The position numbers and the translations under genes are program-made. DNA of 64,000 nucleotides, from positions 18,402,496 to 18,466,495 of the forward strand of contig NC_057789.1 in NCBI RefSeq assembly GCF_014905175.1, given 5' to 3'. Under the pieces are notes generated by a model. It ran no database searches. It was not told the origin of the DNA and saw only the letters and a list, made by a program, of their open reading frames with translations. The DNA comes from Aphidius gifuensis. Taxonomy: Eukaryota > Arthropoda > Insecta > Hymenoptera > Braconidae. This document shows positions 12,330 to 22,984 of this stretch, piece by piece; positions within the stretch are counted from its first letter, which is position 1, and each line of letters begins with the position of its first letter.

Positions 12330-13190
12330 GCACCTGTTCCATTGAGAAGAATGAAGGCTAAATATACTTTTGATACAATGCAGTATTTTGTTGACATCAA
12401 ACAGGCAAGTTAATTCCAAAGTACAATTTGAAAAAGAAGAAACAAAACCATAAAAGTTTTATAATAAATAAAACAAAAATTATCATTGTTTCCGGCTCGA
12501 GTATGTGGTGGAAAAGGAAAAGTTTTTTATAAATTAATTTATTTTATTGTCAATAAATTGGTCTACCAAATGCTGGAAAAGTACACTACTAAGATCAATC
12601 ACTCGAGAAAGACCAAAAATTGCTTTTTATCCATTTTCAACTCTTAAACCTTATTTAGGAATGGTTTTGTATAATGATTATGAACAAATTGCTGGTAAAT
12701 AAAATATATATTATTTAAATATTTTAATAATTTATTTTTATATGTACTTGATGGTATTTTCATAGTTGCTGATCTTCCTGGTCTTATTGAGGATTCACAC
12801 AAAAGTCGTGGTCCTGGAATAACATTTTTAAAACGTGCTGAAAGATGTGCTTATTTATTTTAGATGCAAGTTTAGATGAACCATGGGAACAATTGAGTTG
12901 ATTCAAAAATGAAATTCAACAATTTAGCTTAGCATTAAATGAAAAACCATCATTAATTATTGTAAATAAAATGGACTTTTCTGGAGCAGAAGTTATTTTC
13001 AATTACAAGAATAATTAATTTTCTTTTAATTAACAATCATATTATATGTTTTTCATTTTGTTGCAGGAAAACTTAGAAAAATTAAAGGAAAAAATTGGCA
13101 CTCCAATCATTCCAATATGAGCAAAAATGGGTAATAATATTAAAAAATTATTGCAAGAAATTCGGGTAATTTCTGATATTGAATCGAAAA
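12330..13190 (+). pseudogene. MTG2/GTPBP5 (Obg-family mitochondrial ribosome GTPase) pseudogene
   Basis: MTG2 is a mitochondrial Obg GTPase involved in large-subunit ribosome assembly. The best segment (12569-12693) gives GLPNAGK, a 1-nt frameshift inside the P-loop, then TLLRSITRERPKIAFYPFST and LKPYLGMVLYNDYEQIA. A canonical intron (GTAAAT..TTCATAG, 12694-12764) interrupts IA/VADLPGLIED, the G3 motif. Further on are GPGITFLKRAER, a frameshift at LF/LDASLDEPWEQL, a TGA, KPSLIIVNKMD (the G4 motif), and after another intron-like gap an LSA-type motif broken by TGA. Possible N-terminal remnants (YFVDIKQ, CGGKG) lie at 12330-12520. Introns are retained, so this is a duplicated copy that decayed. 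At least two frameshifts and two stops are present. Confidence 0.8.
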
Positions 13191-13641
13191 AAAAAATGAT
13201 AAAATAGCAAATTTACCAAATGATGATTGAAAAATTTATATTATTTATCTTTTTGAAAACATTAAAATTTATACAAAAGTATAATTAAGATATTGTTTTA
13301 TTTGCATGAAATTGAAATTTTCAATAATTGAATTAATTTCTGGTTGATTAACAACGGTCATAAACCATCTTTAAAGATTGTATATTTTTTTTCTGTCAAA
13401 TGAATCAAGTGATTGTTCGTAAACTGTTATCATTGTTGTAAAAATATATAAGCTATGTACATCAGGATAGCGATTCTCGACATAATTATCCGCAAGTTAT
13501 CCCGAGCGACTAGGATAACTATTTTGTGGAAATTCACCTTAATTTATTGCTTCATTTGTATCTTTCTCAATGGTTTTCATCAAACGACTATATCGTTTTC
13601 GGACGTTTTCATGTTATCCCGTGTACATAGGAAAATTATGC

Positions 13642-14073
13642 CAAGAATCCAGCAAGTGTCATTTTCTCACGAACCAAAGAAGTTTCATTTAGCAAGATAT
13701 TGTCCAGCACTTTGATCGTATCAAGCAAATTTTTGTTCGCCAACTCATTTGACTTCGTTGTTTTTTTATTGGTTTTATTGAAGCAAGCACAAATTAATGG
13801 CAATAATTCATTATCAGCAAAATCCATCCACTGAATAATTTGACATGAATACAAATTATCAGAATATTTTAATTTATTACCAGCTAAATAAAATGTTATT
13901 GCATTTGCATTAAAAAATTCAACATTATTTCCAGTCAATTTAATTGTACCATCTGTTGTATTTTTTACAATTATTTTTTTACCACCAAATTTAGCAGCAA
14001 TTTGTAGACGATATTTTTTAATACTCAATTCTGTATGAATTATTGTAAGTAGCAAAATAATGTAATGATTCAT
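13642..14073 (-). pseudogene. eEF1-gamma (eEF1G) N-terminal GST-domain pseudogene
   Basis: eEF1G is the GST-like subunit of the eEF1B exchange complex. The 145-residue reading frame matches its N-terminal GST region: YRLQIAAKFGGKKI, FFNANAITFYLAGNKL, IIQWMDFADNELLP, KVLDNILLNETSLVREKMTLA. Relative to the family, the GKVPAFEG loop is altered, the CTWVFP segment is shrunken, and the reading frame stops at TLAGFLA where TLADI and the rest of the GST fold should follow. The elongation domain is absent. This is a truncated copy; an expressed fragment cannot be excluded from sequence alone. Confidence 0.7.
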
Positions 14074-14204
14074 TCAAACTAAATAAAAAAAAAAATTAAA
14101 TGTAAACACCGGTAATTTTAATTTTTGAATGATCATATACTTTTATTTGTGACATTGTCATGTATTCATGAGAGTGTCAAAAATGCATGAAAATACATAT
14201 AGAC

Positions 14205-14560
14205 CAAGAAGACTAGAAATACAGGAGGACGAACTTGCCTCAAAAAACCGTATCGCTATACGGTCGCCGCATAATTGAGGGGCGCTAGTAGTAACACGGT
14301 AACGTGCGCGACTTGTATCGCTTTTTTTTTACAATGCGCACAATACAAACATACTCTGACAAACACTAATAGAGCATTATACACATGATGTTTGTTAGAG
14401 TATGTTTGTATTGTGCGCATTGTAAAAAAAAGCGATACAAGTCGCGCACGTTACCGTGGTACTACTAGCGCCCCTCAATTTTGCGGCGACCATATAGCGG
14501 AACGGTTTTTATATACAGGCGAGATAGGGAGTAAGTCCTCCTGTATTTCTAGTCTTCTTG
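14205..14560. mobile_element. Palindromic MITE with 8-bp target duplication ATATAGAC
   Basis: The TIR starts CAAGAAGACTAGAAATACAG and is mirrored at the right end. ATATAGAC occurs at 14197-14204 and again at 14561-14568. Almost the whole 356 bp is one inverted repeat (arms include TGCGCACAATACAAACATAC and CGCGCACGTTACCGTG) around a spacer near 14370-14385. The 8-bp duplication fits hAT, P or Merlin types. Confidence 0.85.
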
Positions 14561-14885
14561 ATATAGACGTAAACAAAAATAACATGTGACCATGGAACTG
14601 TTGTAGCACAAGCGTCACCAACGGCAAAAAAAGGTACTGACTTGCTCCATTCCGTGAGCTCCACCAAAGCGGTATGCTATAAAGCGGTGTCTCCACGCTA
14701 TAGAAATCTCGTGCAAGATCTTGCACGAAAAAATGGAACATGTCCCATTGGCTGCGATAGTCTTGCAAGGCTTTTTAAGGCTGATTTCCACCAAAATTCT
14801 AGTAATTATCTAGTGATGATAGATCTTGCTGCAAGATCTTGCAAGCATTTGAAAAAAAACCAGAAACTCAGAAAAAATAACGAAG

Positions 14886-14957
14886 TTCCCCCGCCGGGAA
14901 TCGAACCCGGGTCTTTTGCTTTCCGGGCAAACGCCTTGACCACTAGACCACAGGGCT
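14886..14957 (-). tRNA. tRNA-like unit, copy 1 (anticodon position reads GGA)
   Basis: The A box (TGGTCTAGTGG) and a perfect B box (GGTTCGATTCC) are present. D, anticodon (TTTGC/GCAAA) and T (CCGGG/CCCGG) stems pair. The acceptor pairs only at its inner five positions. The anticodon loop is CCGGAAA, so position 33 is C, not the nearly universal T, and positions 34-36 are GGA. There is no long variable arm as a serine tRNA would need. A T6 run follows about 8 nt after the 3' end. It could be a tRNA-derived pseudogene or SINE head. Confidence 0.6.
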
Positions 14958-15056
14958 TCTTATTTTTTCTAAGTTTCATCAAGTTAACTCCGACGTCCTT
15001 CTATGCGTCAATTCATTTTTTGAAAAAAAACCAGAAACTCAGAAAAAATAACGAAG

Positions 15057-15128
15057 TTCCCCCGCCGGGAATCGAACCCGGGTCTTTTGCTTTCCGGGCA
15101 AACGCCTTGACCACTAGACCACAGGGCT
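15057..15128 (-). tRNA. tRNA-like unit, copy 2
   Basis: Identical to copy 1, in a 171-bp tandem unit that also repeats about 60 bp of upstream flank (GACGCATAGAAGGACGTCGG when read in tRNA sense) and the T-run terminator. Confidence 0.6.
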
Positions 15129-15228
15129 TCTTATTTTTTCTAAGTTTCATCAAGTTAACTCCGACGTCCTTCTATGCGTCAATTCATTTTTTGAAAAAAA
15201 AACCAGAAACTCAGAAAAAATAACGAAG

Positions 15229-15300
15229 TTCCCCCGCCGGGAATCGAACCCGGGTCTTTTGCTTTCCGGGCAAACGCCTTGACCACTAGACCACAGGGCT
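15229..15300 (-). tRNA. tRNA-like unit, copy 3
   Basis: Third tandem copy, spaced 172 bp from copy 2, with the same body and flanks. The near-identity of spacers shows recent tandem duplication. Confidence 0.6.
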
Positions 15301-16289
15301 TCTTATTTTTTCTAAGTTTCATCAAGTTAACTCCGACGTCCTTCTATGCGTCAATTCATTTTATGCTCTAGAAATCTCATGAAAGTTCTTGCAGCAAGAT
15401 CTTGCACGAAAAAATGGACCATGTCCCGTTGGCTGCGATAGTCTTGCAAGGCTTTTAAAGGCTGATTTCCACCAAAATTCTAGTAATTATCTAGTGATAA
15501 ACGATCTTGCAAGCATTTCTATAGCGTGGAGACACCGCTTAACTCTCTATTTAAGATTAAGAACGCACCCCAGTTTGAAAAGTGAACGAACACACCTACA
15601 TATTAATCTGCAGACCTTGCTAGTGGTAGACACTTAGCCGAAAGAGTGTGAAATAGCTGGCCTTGGAAAATTTTTTCAATACTTGGCGATTTGTCTGAAT
15701 TTGCTATGGCAATAAAAAAATTTGCCTGATATTAGTTCAATTGTTATTAATTATTGAAAATGAGTATGGAAGTGAGCCGAAACAAAAATTCTAATTTGTT
15801 ATCACAAGTTTTTTTATCGTTAATTTGTAGAGTTTGATTTGCTGGATTCAAATTTTTCTGCCTCGTTATTTGCCTGATAATAATTAATTAATTAAAATAA
15901 TAATAAAAAGCTGAAAATTAATAACCATGGAAAAGCGAGTGCGCATATCACTGAAATATAATAAAACTGGAAGGTGAATTCCTATGCTTAGCCAATGTAC
16001 GGAGTGTCGCTCGAGATAGCAATACATTGGTTGGCATTCCCTCTCACTCACGCATACGCACATTAAATCTTGTACAGTCAACATCAAAACAAACTAGTAC
16101 TAAACGGTATAAAAGTTACATTATATTTCAATAGTCTCAACCAATTATAGTTGACGTGACTGTACCGACAAGGACAACATCCCAACCATTGAGTTTCTCT
16201 CTCGGCGACACGAAGTTCGGCTTCCAGTTTTATTATATTTCAGTGGTGCGCATGCGCGTACCTTATCAGCCGTTACGAGTACATATTAG

Positions 16290-16690
16290 GTGCTTTCTTT
16301 TGGGTGTTTATTTTTTTTTTCTGTTTATTTTTGCGCATGCGCAGTTGAATGCGCAGTCGGAAAAAAGTCAGATTGCAACAGCGTAGGACATAAGGAGCTG
16401 GATCAGCCATGTTTTAATTCTTATTTTTTAAGAATTATTTGTTTCGACGCCACTGCTCTCTCCTCAATTTTGCATGACATACGCATGATCATGCACATGC
16501 GCCTGTCATGCAAACTTGATGAAAGAACAGTGGCGTCAAACAAATAATTCTTGAAAAATTGAAACATGGCTGATCCAGCCCCTCATGTCCTACGCTGTTG
16601 CAAACTGACTTTTTGCTGACTGCGCATTCGATTGCGCATGCGTGAAAATAAACAGGAAAAAAAATAAATACACAAAAGAACTACTAGTAT
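16290..16690. mobile_element. Palindromic MITE with GCGCATGCGC-type arms
   Basis: The left arm runs from TTCTTTTGGGTG through TGCGCATGCGCAGTTGAATG, GCAACAGCGTAGGACAT and GGCTGATCCAGC-type sequence (in inverse), to CAAATAATTCTT. The right arm mirrors it to CACAAAAGAACTA. The centre near 16450-16520 contains CATGCGCATG-like short palindromes. There is no ORF, and no target duplication was identified. Confidence 0.7.
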
Positions 16691-17465
16691 CACTATTATG
16701 ACATATTTCATATGTCACTTGAATTTTTATAACAATCGATTAGTTTTCTATTCCAAATTAGATTGAATAATTTATTAGTAATAAAATAAATAATATTATA
16801 AATTATTACGTGCAACACAAGAGTCTTTTCATCGCATATTGTCGTAGGATAAATTAATAGAAATCATATTGGTAAGAATGCAATTCTCGACAAGCAATGA
16901 TAAAAAGCGTGGTTCAGTAACAACTGAAGTTATACACATGTTATTTATATAGAAACATAAACACAAAGAAATGTATAAAATTTATGCTAAAAAGAAATGT
17001 AGCAATTATATTCAGAACTAGCAATAATGTTTAAACACAATATTTTTATAAATAGTTTCGATTCAATTCATGTATCATATTAATTCAAACAAAATGATCT
17101 TTTTTTCAAATTTTTTTATTTCTATAGCAAATTCAGGCAAATCGCCAAGTATTGAAAAAAAATTTCCGAGATCAGATATTTCACACCCTCTCGGCCAACT
17201 GTCCACCACGGACCTACCTTTTAATAAATGATTTACTTTATTTTATAAAAAAAAGAGGACACTTTTAACATTTGTAGTATCATACGTATCATATGTATGA
17301 TTGTATGATACCCTAAAATCCGTCGAATTACTCATCACTGCCACTAACTTGCAATTACTCAACAAACTTTTAAGCTTACGGTCGTTGAGTTCGTTCCAAG
17401 AAAGACAACTATTTTTCGCTTCAAAAAATAGGTTTACCCATTCTGCCCAGAAAAGTATATCATTA

Positions 17466-19086
17466 TTAAGTCCTTGGTACTTCAGCCGAAAAAAGTGTGG
17501 AATCCGCAGAGTTAAAAAATGAAAATTTTCCTTCTCTTGCAATTCGAAGTGCCTGCAACACTGCAACTGTATCAAGTTCCTTTTGATTCGGTTTTTCGTT
17601 ATCTAGACAAATATCAGCAGCTCTTTTTCCAAATGGTTCTAGTGTTTTTACTCTATAATCAATAATTGTTGAGACAAAATTGCCAGTCAGGCGTAAATTT
17701 TCTAAACAAGGAAGCGAACCAATATATTTGATTTCATTGATATCTTCAATTTTGTTACAGCTCACATCAAGCCATTCCAGTGAATAAAGTTTAGAAAAAC
17801 TAATAAGAGAACTTAGTTGATTTTGTGATATGTCGATCGACACTATGTTTCCTAATTTAGTGTGTAAATCTTCTGGTAAAGTTTTAAAACTATTTGAAGC
17901 TAAATGAATTTTTGATAGTCTCGGTAAAAGCGTCACATTTGATATTTCAGATAATACATTGTTGTTCAAAATTAAGGATTCGATGTGAGGCAATAGTTTA
18001 ATCGCTTCATCGATTGTTTCAATATAGTTATCACTTAGATCCAAATGGGTTACTTTTAACCAAACATGAGAGTCATTTGCATTTTCTATTTTTTTATGTA
18101 ATTCTTCACACATTACCAATTCAACAATATTCTTTAACTCTGTGCTATGAACTTCTAAAATTTTTACAGTATCTCGAAGGTTACCCATTCCATAAATTTT
18201 GACAATCGGATAATCATTTACTACTAAGTGTTCAACACTTTTGAAACTAGTTAATTCGATCGGAAGAGTAGATGGAATTATATTGCTTGTACCAAATTTT
18301 CCAGAAACTCCATGGATGTTCAAAAATTTTAAATGTGAGTTAAAGTCTAGTACATGACTGAAGTCAAATTTTTTGTCTATTACTTCAAAAGTTGAACACG
18401 GTTGTTTCAGCCGTTCGCTGATTGCATAAAGCTAAAAAAAGATTAGAAAAGTTAATTTTGAATTGCTAGTTAAAAATTTAAAATAAATCTTCTGTTGTTT
18501 AAGTGTCGTATATATTTTTACAACGAATAATTTGCAATTTGATAATTGAATGCTAGTTAAAAATTTAAAAGAAATCTTCTATTGTTTAAGTGTCGTATAT
18601 ATTTTTACAACGAATAATTTGCAATTTGATAGTTGATGCCTTTACCTGAACTGGAGAGAAATTATAACTGTTCGGTGATTTTAAAAGAGATTCTCCTTCA
18701 GTAAAAAAATGTAGTGCCATATTTTGGAGTAAAAAAAAAATGTCATAGAGATGAAGACCCAAGAATATTGCTAGCTCTCTTGGCATTGTTTTTTTTAGAT
18801 AATTATAAGCAGTGTTCAAATAAATTTCTAAACTTTTTCGTCGCTTTTCGATGAATAACTCATTTTTGTTACCAATAAATTTTTTCGGCGGTAGAATTTC
18901 TTTTTCAACACAGTGCTCCGAGATAAGAATTTCATGAAGCTCCGCGAATTCACTATATCGATGCTTTAACGTCCAGACAACTTCGTTAACCTGAACCTCA
19001 ATAAGATAAGTTGTTATACCCTGCTCTATTTCATATGATGGTATTTTTATGAGAATATTCTCCGGGTTCAACATTAGTCGAGCCAT
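17466..19086 (-). CDS. Nisch: Nischarin-like protein (PX domain plus leucine-rich repeats), two exons
   Basis: Exons 18646-19086 and 17466-18431 join in phase 0 (CAG/GTAAAG donor, TTTTTAG acceptor) to give about 468 aa. Nischarin binds phosphoinositides and integrin alpha-5 and regulates Rac/PAK signalling at endosomes. Residues 8-115 are a PX domain, with RYSEF (43-47), PPKKFIGN (66-73) and KRRKSLEIYL. Next comes the family's short link FTEGESLLKSPNSYNFSPVQ, ending at the splice junction. Exon 2 carries about six LRRs (LTHLDLSDNYIETI, IESLILNNNVLSEI, LEWLDVSCNKIEDI, LENLRLTGNFVS). The conserved ICLDNEKPNQKELDTVAVLQ follows. The reading frame then ends 29 residues on, giving a length like short human IRAS forms; longer orthologues have extra C-terminal domains. 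No disruption is seen. The start ATG is the first in frame with the PX domain. Confidence 0.85.
18460..18632. repeat. Tandem duplication inside the Nischarin intron
   Basis: Two adjacent copies of about 85 bp (TGCTAGTTAAAAATTTAAAA ... GAATAATTTGCAATTTGATA) fill most of the 214-bp intron. They differ at a few positions. Only the copy next to exon 1 adjoins the splice donor. Confidence 0.75.
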
Positions 19087-19247
19087 TGTTTAAATCATCT
19101 GGTCTTTGTACTACTTTGAAACTGTTTCGATATTAAAAACCATCGAAAATGACCAATCCAAAATAAGATAATTCGCAAGTTCGCACAATCATAGAGGCTA
19201 TGTAGAGGGAGGCTGACAGGAGATGATCACGGCGATTACATAGATGT

Positions 19248-19590
19248 AGGTGTGTTCGTTCACTATTCACACCGAGCGTATGCACGGAGCGTATGCAAGG
19301 AAGCGCTAGAGTTTTGCGGTCATTTGAAGAAACTTTAGTAACTAAAATTTACTGAAACATTCGTTATTTTCAGTCATTGTGTTTATTTTGTTAATTTAAT
19401 AATTTTTTCTCAGACGCAAGAACGAATTACCAATTAATAATGATGAAAGAGAGCGAAAGAACTGGAAAAAACGAATAGCAATAAATAAATAGTAAATTTT
19501 AGATACTACAGTTTCTTCAAATGACCGCAAAACGCTAGCGCTTCCTTGCATACGCTCCGTGCATACGCTCGGTGTGAAAAGTGAACGAAC
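19248..19590. mobile_element. GGTGTGTTCGTTCAC-ended MITE, copy 1
   Basis: The left terminus AGGTGTGTTCGTTCACTATT and inner arm ACCGAGCGTATGCACGGAGC are mirrored near 19545-19590 by GCTCCGTGCATACGCTCGGT and GTGAACGAAC. The last few bases of the right TIR are lost. It matches the copy at 21150-21470 almost throughout. Confidence 0.75.
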
Positions 19591-19603
19591 TGTGCTCAGA
19601 CAA

Positions 19604-19790
19604 TAGAGTGGGTATAAGCAGAGTGCGGCCATAGATGATTTTTATCTCGGAAGTGACGAAACCCTCATATACCCACTCCATACGGTGAGCTTGGAAGTGA
19701 CGAAAACCTCTTATACCCACTCCATACGGCGAGCACAAAATGTCGGACTAATGGGACCTCTGTGGCCGCACTCTGCTTATACCCACTCTA
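19604..19790. mobile_element. Small TIR element flanked by CAGACAA
   Basis: The TIR TAGAGTGGGTATAAGCAGAG (continuing TGCGGCCA) is mirrored at 19764-19790. CAGACAA lies at 19597-19603 and 19791-19797. The interior is a 40-bp tandem pair (GGAAGTGACGAAA...CCACTCCATACGG). Confidence 0.75.
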
Positions 19791-19935
19791 CAGACAACAT
19801 TTTCAAACGCCCTCATCGGCCGTAAAATGTGAACTTTAATTTTTCCCGCAGCAGTCCAATTCGGCTTGCGGCCCGGAGCGCTAGTTTCGGTTACACCGTT
19901 CAGGGTGAACATCCGGAAAATAAAGTCTCTTTCAG

Positions 19936-20365
19936 CAGTCCAATTCACAGGGCAAATTTTTTACAATTTAGGGCTATTTTTGCCGCTGATGGCGCTTGTA
20001 AAATTTTTTTTATATAGATTTCACATACAAAAGCTCTACAAGCGCCGCCAGTAGAGGAAAAAATAATAAATTCATATTTCATTTTTATACAATTTTGGGG
20101 TTTTGCCACTGATGGCGCTTATAAAATTTTTTATATAAGATTTTACATATAAAAGCTCCAGCGCAGTAGATGAAAAAACCCTAAATTGTAATGCCTAATG
20201 AATACTGCTAGTCTCACTATTCACGGGGCAAAATTGTTCTCATTAGGGCTTTTTTTTTCCGCTGATGGCGCTTGACAAAATTTTTTTTAAATAGATTTCA
20301 TATAGAAAGGCTTCACAAACGCCACCATCGGAAAAAAAACGCCCTAATGAGAACATCCTCTGAAT
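19936..20365. repeat. GATGGCGCTTG-type repeat fragments
   Basis: A half-copy of the palindromic element at 20716 occurs at 19936-20070. A diverged relative follows (20090-20190). A second palindrome (about 20222-20365) has arms GGGGCAAAATTGTTCTCATT and AATGAGAACATCCTC. Confidence 0.65.
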
Positions 20366-20715
20366 ACGGGTGCTGGATAAATAGCTAGAGTGAAACCGGC
20401 AGAAGGGGTCATGAGAAACCTTATGCACATGCGCGAATATTCATGGTAAAAGCACTACATGGGTGCATTCCTTTGATAAAAAATTTTTTTTTGTTTTGCA
20501 ATTTCGCTCTGTAATACCGACTAAAATTTTATAGGAAAAAGCTGTTTCTTGTAGTGGCAGTACTGACACATGACATTATTTTTTTTGACTTCGAATAATT
20601 AGATGGATAACTGTTCAATGTTTATATCAAACTGAAATAAATAGAAAATTGACTTGTTGTGATTGTTTGTTATTGTCACATAGGTCGTACCACACATTAT
20701 CGTAAACTGCACCCC

Positions 20716-20877
20716 CAGTCCAATTCACAGGGCATTACAATTTAGGGCTTTTTTCCTCCACTGGCGGCGCTTGTAGAGCTTTTGTATGTAAAATCTATAT
20801 AAAAAAAATTTTACAAGCGCCATCAGCGGCAAAAAAAGGCCCTAAATTGTAAAAAATTTGCCCTGTGAATTGGACTG
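20716..20877. mobile_element. Near-perfect palindromic MITE
   Basis: CAGTCCAATTCACAGGGCA and its complement form the ends. The arms also contain ACAATTTAGGGC and GGCGCTTGTA. The centre is near TCTATATA at about 20792. Confidence 0.8.
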
Positions 20878-21149
20878 CCGTATTCACGGGGCAAAATTGT
20901 TCTCATTAGGGCTTTTTTTTCCGCTGGGGGCACTTAACAAAATTTTTTTATCATCATTTTAATGGGTTCTGATGCAGCCCAGAACAATTTTAATAACATT
21001 AAAGAGTTCTGAACAGTTCGAACAGTATCAATTGCTACAATAAATAATATTATATATAAATTAAAACTGTTGAAGTTGCACAGAGAGAATGTATAGGGTA
21101 AATATCAAACAATGATCATTAAAAATACTAAAGAAATTGAGTTTATAAT

Positions 21150-21470
21150 AGGTGTGTTCGTTCACTATTAACACCGAGCGTATGCACGGAGCGTATGCAA
21201 GGAAGCGCTAGTGTTTTGCGGTCATTTGAAGAAACTTTAGTAACTAAAATTTACTGAAACATTCGTTATTTTCAGTCATTGTGTTTATTTTGTTAATTTA
21301 ATAATTTTTTCTCAGACGGAAGAACAAATTACCAATAAATAATAATGAAAGAGAGCGAAAAAACTGGAAAAAACGAATAGCAATAAATAAATAGTAAATT
21401 TTAGTTGCTAAAGTTTCTTCAAATGACCCAAAGCTACAACGCTCTACTTTATCCATGAACGAACACACCT
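21150..21470. mobile_element. GGTGTGTTCGTTCAC-ended MITE, copy 2
   Basis: Complete ends AGGTGTGTTCGTTCACTATT and GAACGAACACACCT are flanked by TAATA on both sides. The interior matches copy 1. An isolated right-hand terminus, GTGAACGAACACACCT, also occurs at 15579-15596. Confidence 0.75.
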
Positions 21471-21484
21471 AATATTATGTATAT

Positions 21485-22515
21485 ATATAATAATTTCTTA
21501 GCTCCATCTTTTCCTTAGTTACTGCTTTTCCTTGGACATTCTTTTGGCAACTTCAATTCCTTAGCTTCATTTTTTCCATGGTAGAAATACTACAGGTATG
21601 GCAGTGCGCAGCCTGGTTTGGCCGCTGTGAATCGGCTTCTCGCCACAAAAATGGAAGACGTTATGCGCGCGCGATACAAATTTGTTAAGAAAATTTCCAA
21701 GTTTTTTTTAAATTTTTCAAAAGTTATCATATTTATTCAACTAGATTTGGTATATTTTATAATGATTTACATACATCAAAAATAAAAATTAATTATTTAT
21801 ATTAAATAAATAAATCCAAGTGTAATAAATACACCACAACCTCCATTGTTTGTGGCATAAAAAAAACAACAATAATGAAAATATTATAATTTATTTGTTA
21901 AACTGTCTTGGTTTTTTTATTTTTTTGATTTTTTATAAACATGCTCCACATATATTTATTAGTATTTACAACAATATAAAAAATAGTTGTCAAAACAGTA
22001 TGTTAGAGAGAGAGGCTCGTATAATAGAGATTGCGTGTTAGAAAGAAAAGCAAAACAGCTCGATGGCGCGTTCTTGATTGGTTGAAAAAATAAGGCTGCG
22101 CAGAACGCGACGAAAAAAGCATGGACTACTGCATACCTGTAGTACTTCTACCATGATTTTTTCCCTAGCTACTGCTTGTCTTCGGACATTTGTGTTTTTA
22201 AAAAATAAATTCACATGTATTTCATTTATAAAATAAATAAAAATGCCCAAGGAAAAGCAGTAGCTAAGGAAAAGATATAGCTAAGGAATTAAAGTTTCCA
22301 AAAAAATTAGGTTTGAAGAAAATAATGTTGCTTGAAAAATATTTTTTTGGCTACTTTTGGCAACCTTAATTCCTTAGCTTTTCCTTGGACATTTTTATTT
22401 ATTTTACAAATAAAATGAATATTAATTTATTTTTTAAAAATAAAAATGCCCAAGGAAAAGCAGTAGCTAAGGAAAAGGTGTAGCTAAGGAATTCAAGTTG
22501 CCAAAAAATTATGTT
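21485..22515. repeat. Palindromic TTCCTTAGCTAC repeat, interrupted outlying units
   Basis: Units with CCTTAGCTTC/CTACTGCTTTTCCTTGGACA arms and matching TGTCCAAGGAAAAGCAGTAG complements lie on either side of an inserted MITE. The segment 22515-22980 after it is AT-rich with no recognised gene. Confidence 0.75.
21577..22155. mobile_element. MITE with 8-bp target duplication ATTTTTTC
   Basis: The TIR CATGGTAGAAATACTACAGG (then TATG) is mirrored by CATACCTGTAGTACTTCTACCATG-type sequence ending at 22155. ATTTTTTC is present at 21569-21576 and 22156-22163. It interrupts a palindromic satellite unit, so it is younger than that unit. It is hAT-like by duplication length and has no transposase. Confidence 0.8.
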
Positions 22516-22984
22516 TGGAGGAACTAAAAAAAATATATGTTTTTAGCAAGTTTAATTCTGTTAGAATTTCAGCATGTAAATTCAGAATAAATATTAAATA
22601 TTAATTAATTAAATTATTAAGGTTTATAAATAATGTTTGAAAACGTAGACTTTTATTTAATTATTTCTTTAATATAAAAAGCTACGTATAAGGTGGCAAA
22701 GTCAGGTTTCAGACAAAGATCCAGAACAGACTAACTAATTAATCACACAAAATATATATATCGACTTCTAATATTTAACGGTCCCAATGTTATTTCATTA
22801 TTTCCGCTTTATACTTAAATTCTCAGAACATAAAATTAGTTACTCCATGCAATGATCTCATGTGCTCACGCCATACACTCACACAGTCTCATTCCAATAA
22901 CTAAAATAAAAATAATTCTCTTATTTCATTTCACTGCTATTTCTTAAACAAAACAAAAAATAAGATTATAAATTGATATTTTAT

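Larger units (their letters stand above)
14681..15541. mobile_element. TIR-bounded block carrying three tandem tRNA-like units
   Basis: The left end AAGCGGTGTCTCCACGCTAT is repeated in inverse as ATAGCGTGGAGACACCGCTT ending at 15541. Just inside, a segment of about 130 bp (GATCTTGCACGAAAAAATGG... GTGAT, near 14714-14820 and 15398-15510) is present as a direct repeat on both sides of the tRNA-like array. No target duplication is obvious, and there is no transposase. The structure suggests a nonautonomous element that acquired tRNA-like cargo. Confidence 0.6.

Noticed and set aside
14642..15223. 193-aa plus-strand ORF with repeated PPPGIEPGSF
   Set aside because: It is the antisense read-through of the tandem tRNA-like units.
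17243..17575. 110-aa minus-strand ORF overlapping the end of Nischarin
   Set aside because: Its overlapping part is an out-of-frame reading of the LRR gene's final exon; the rest has no recognisable motif.
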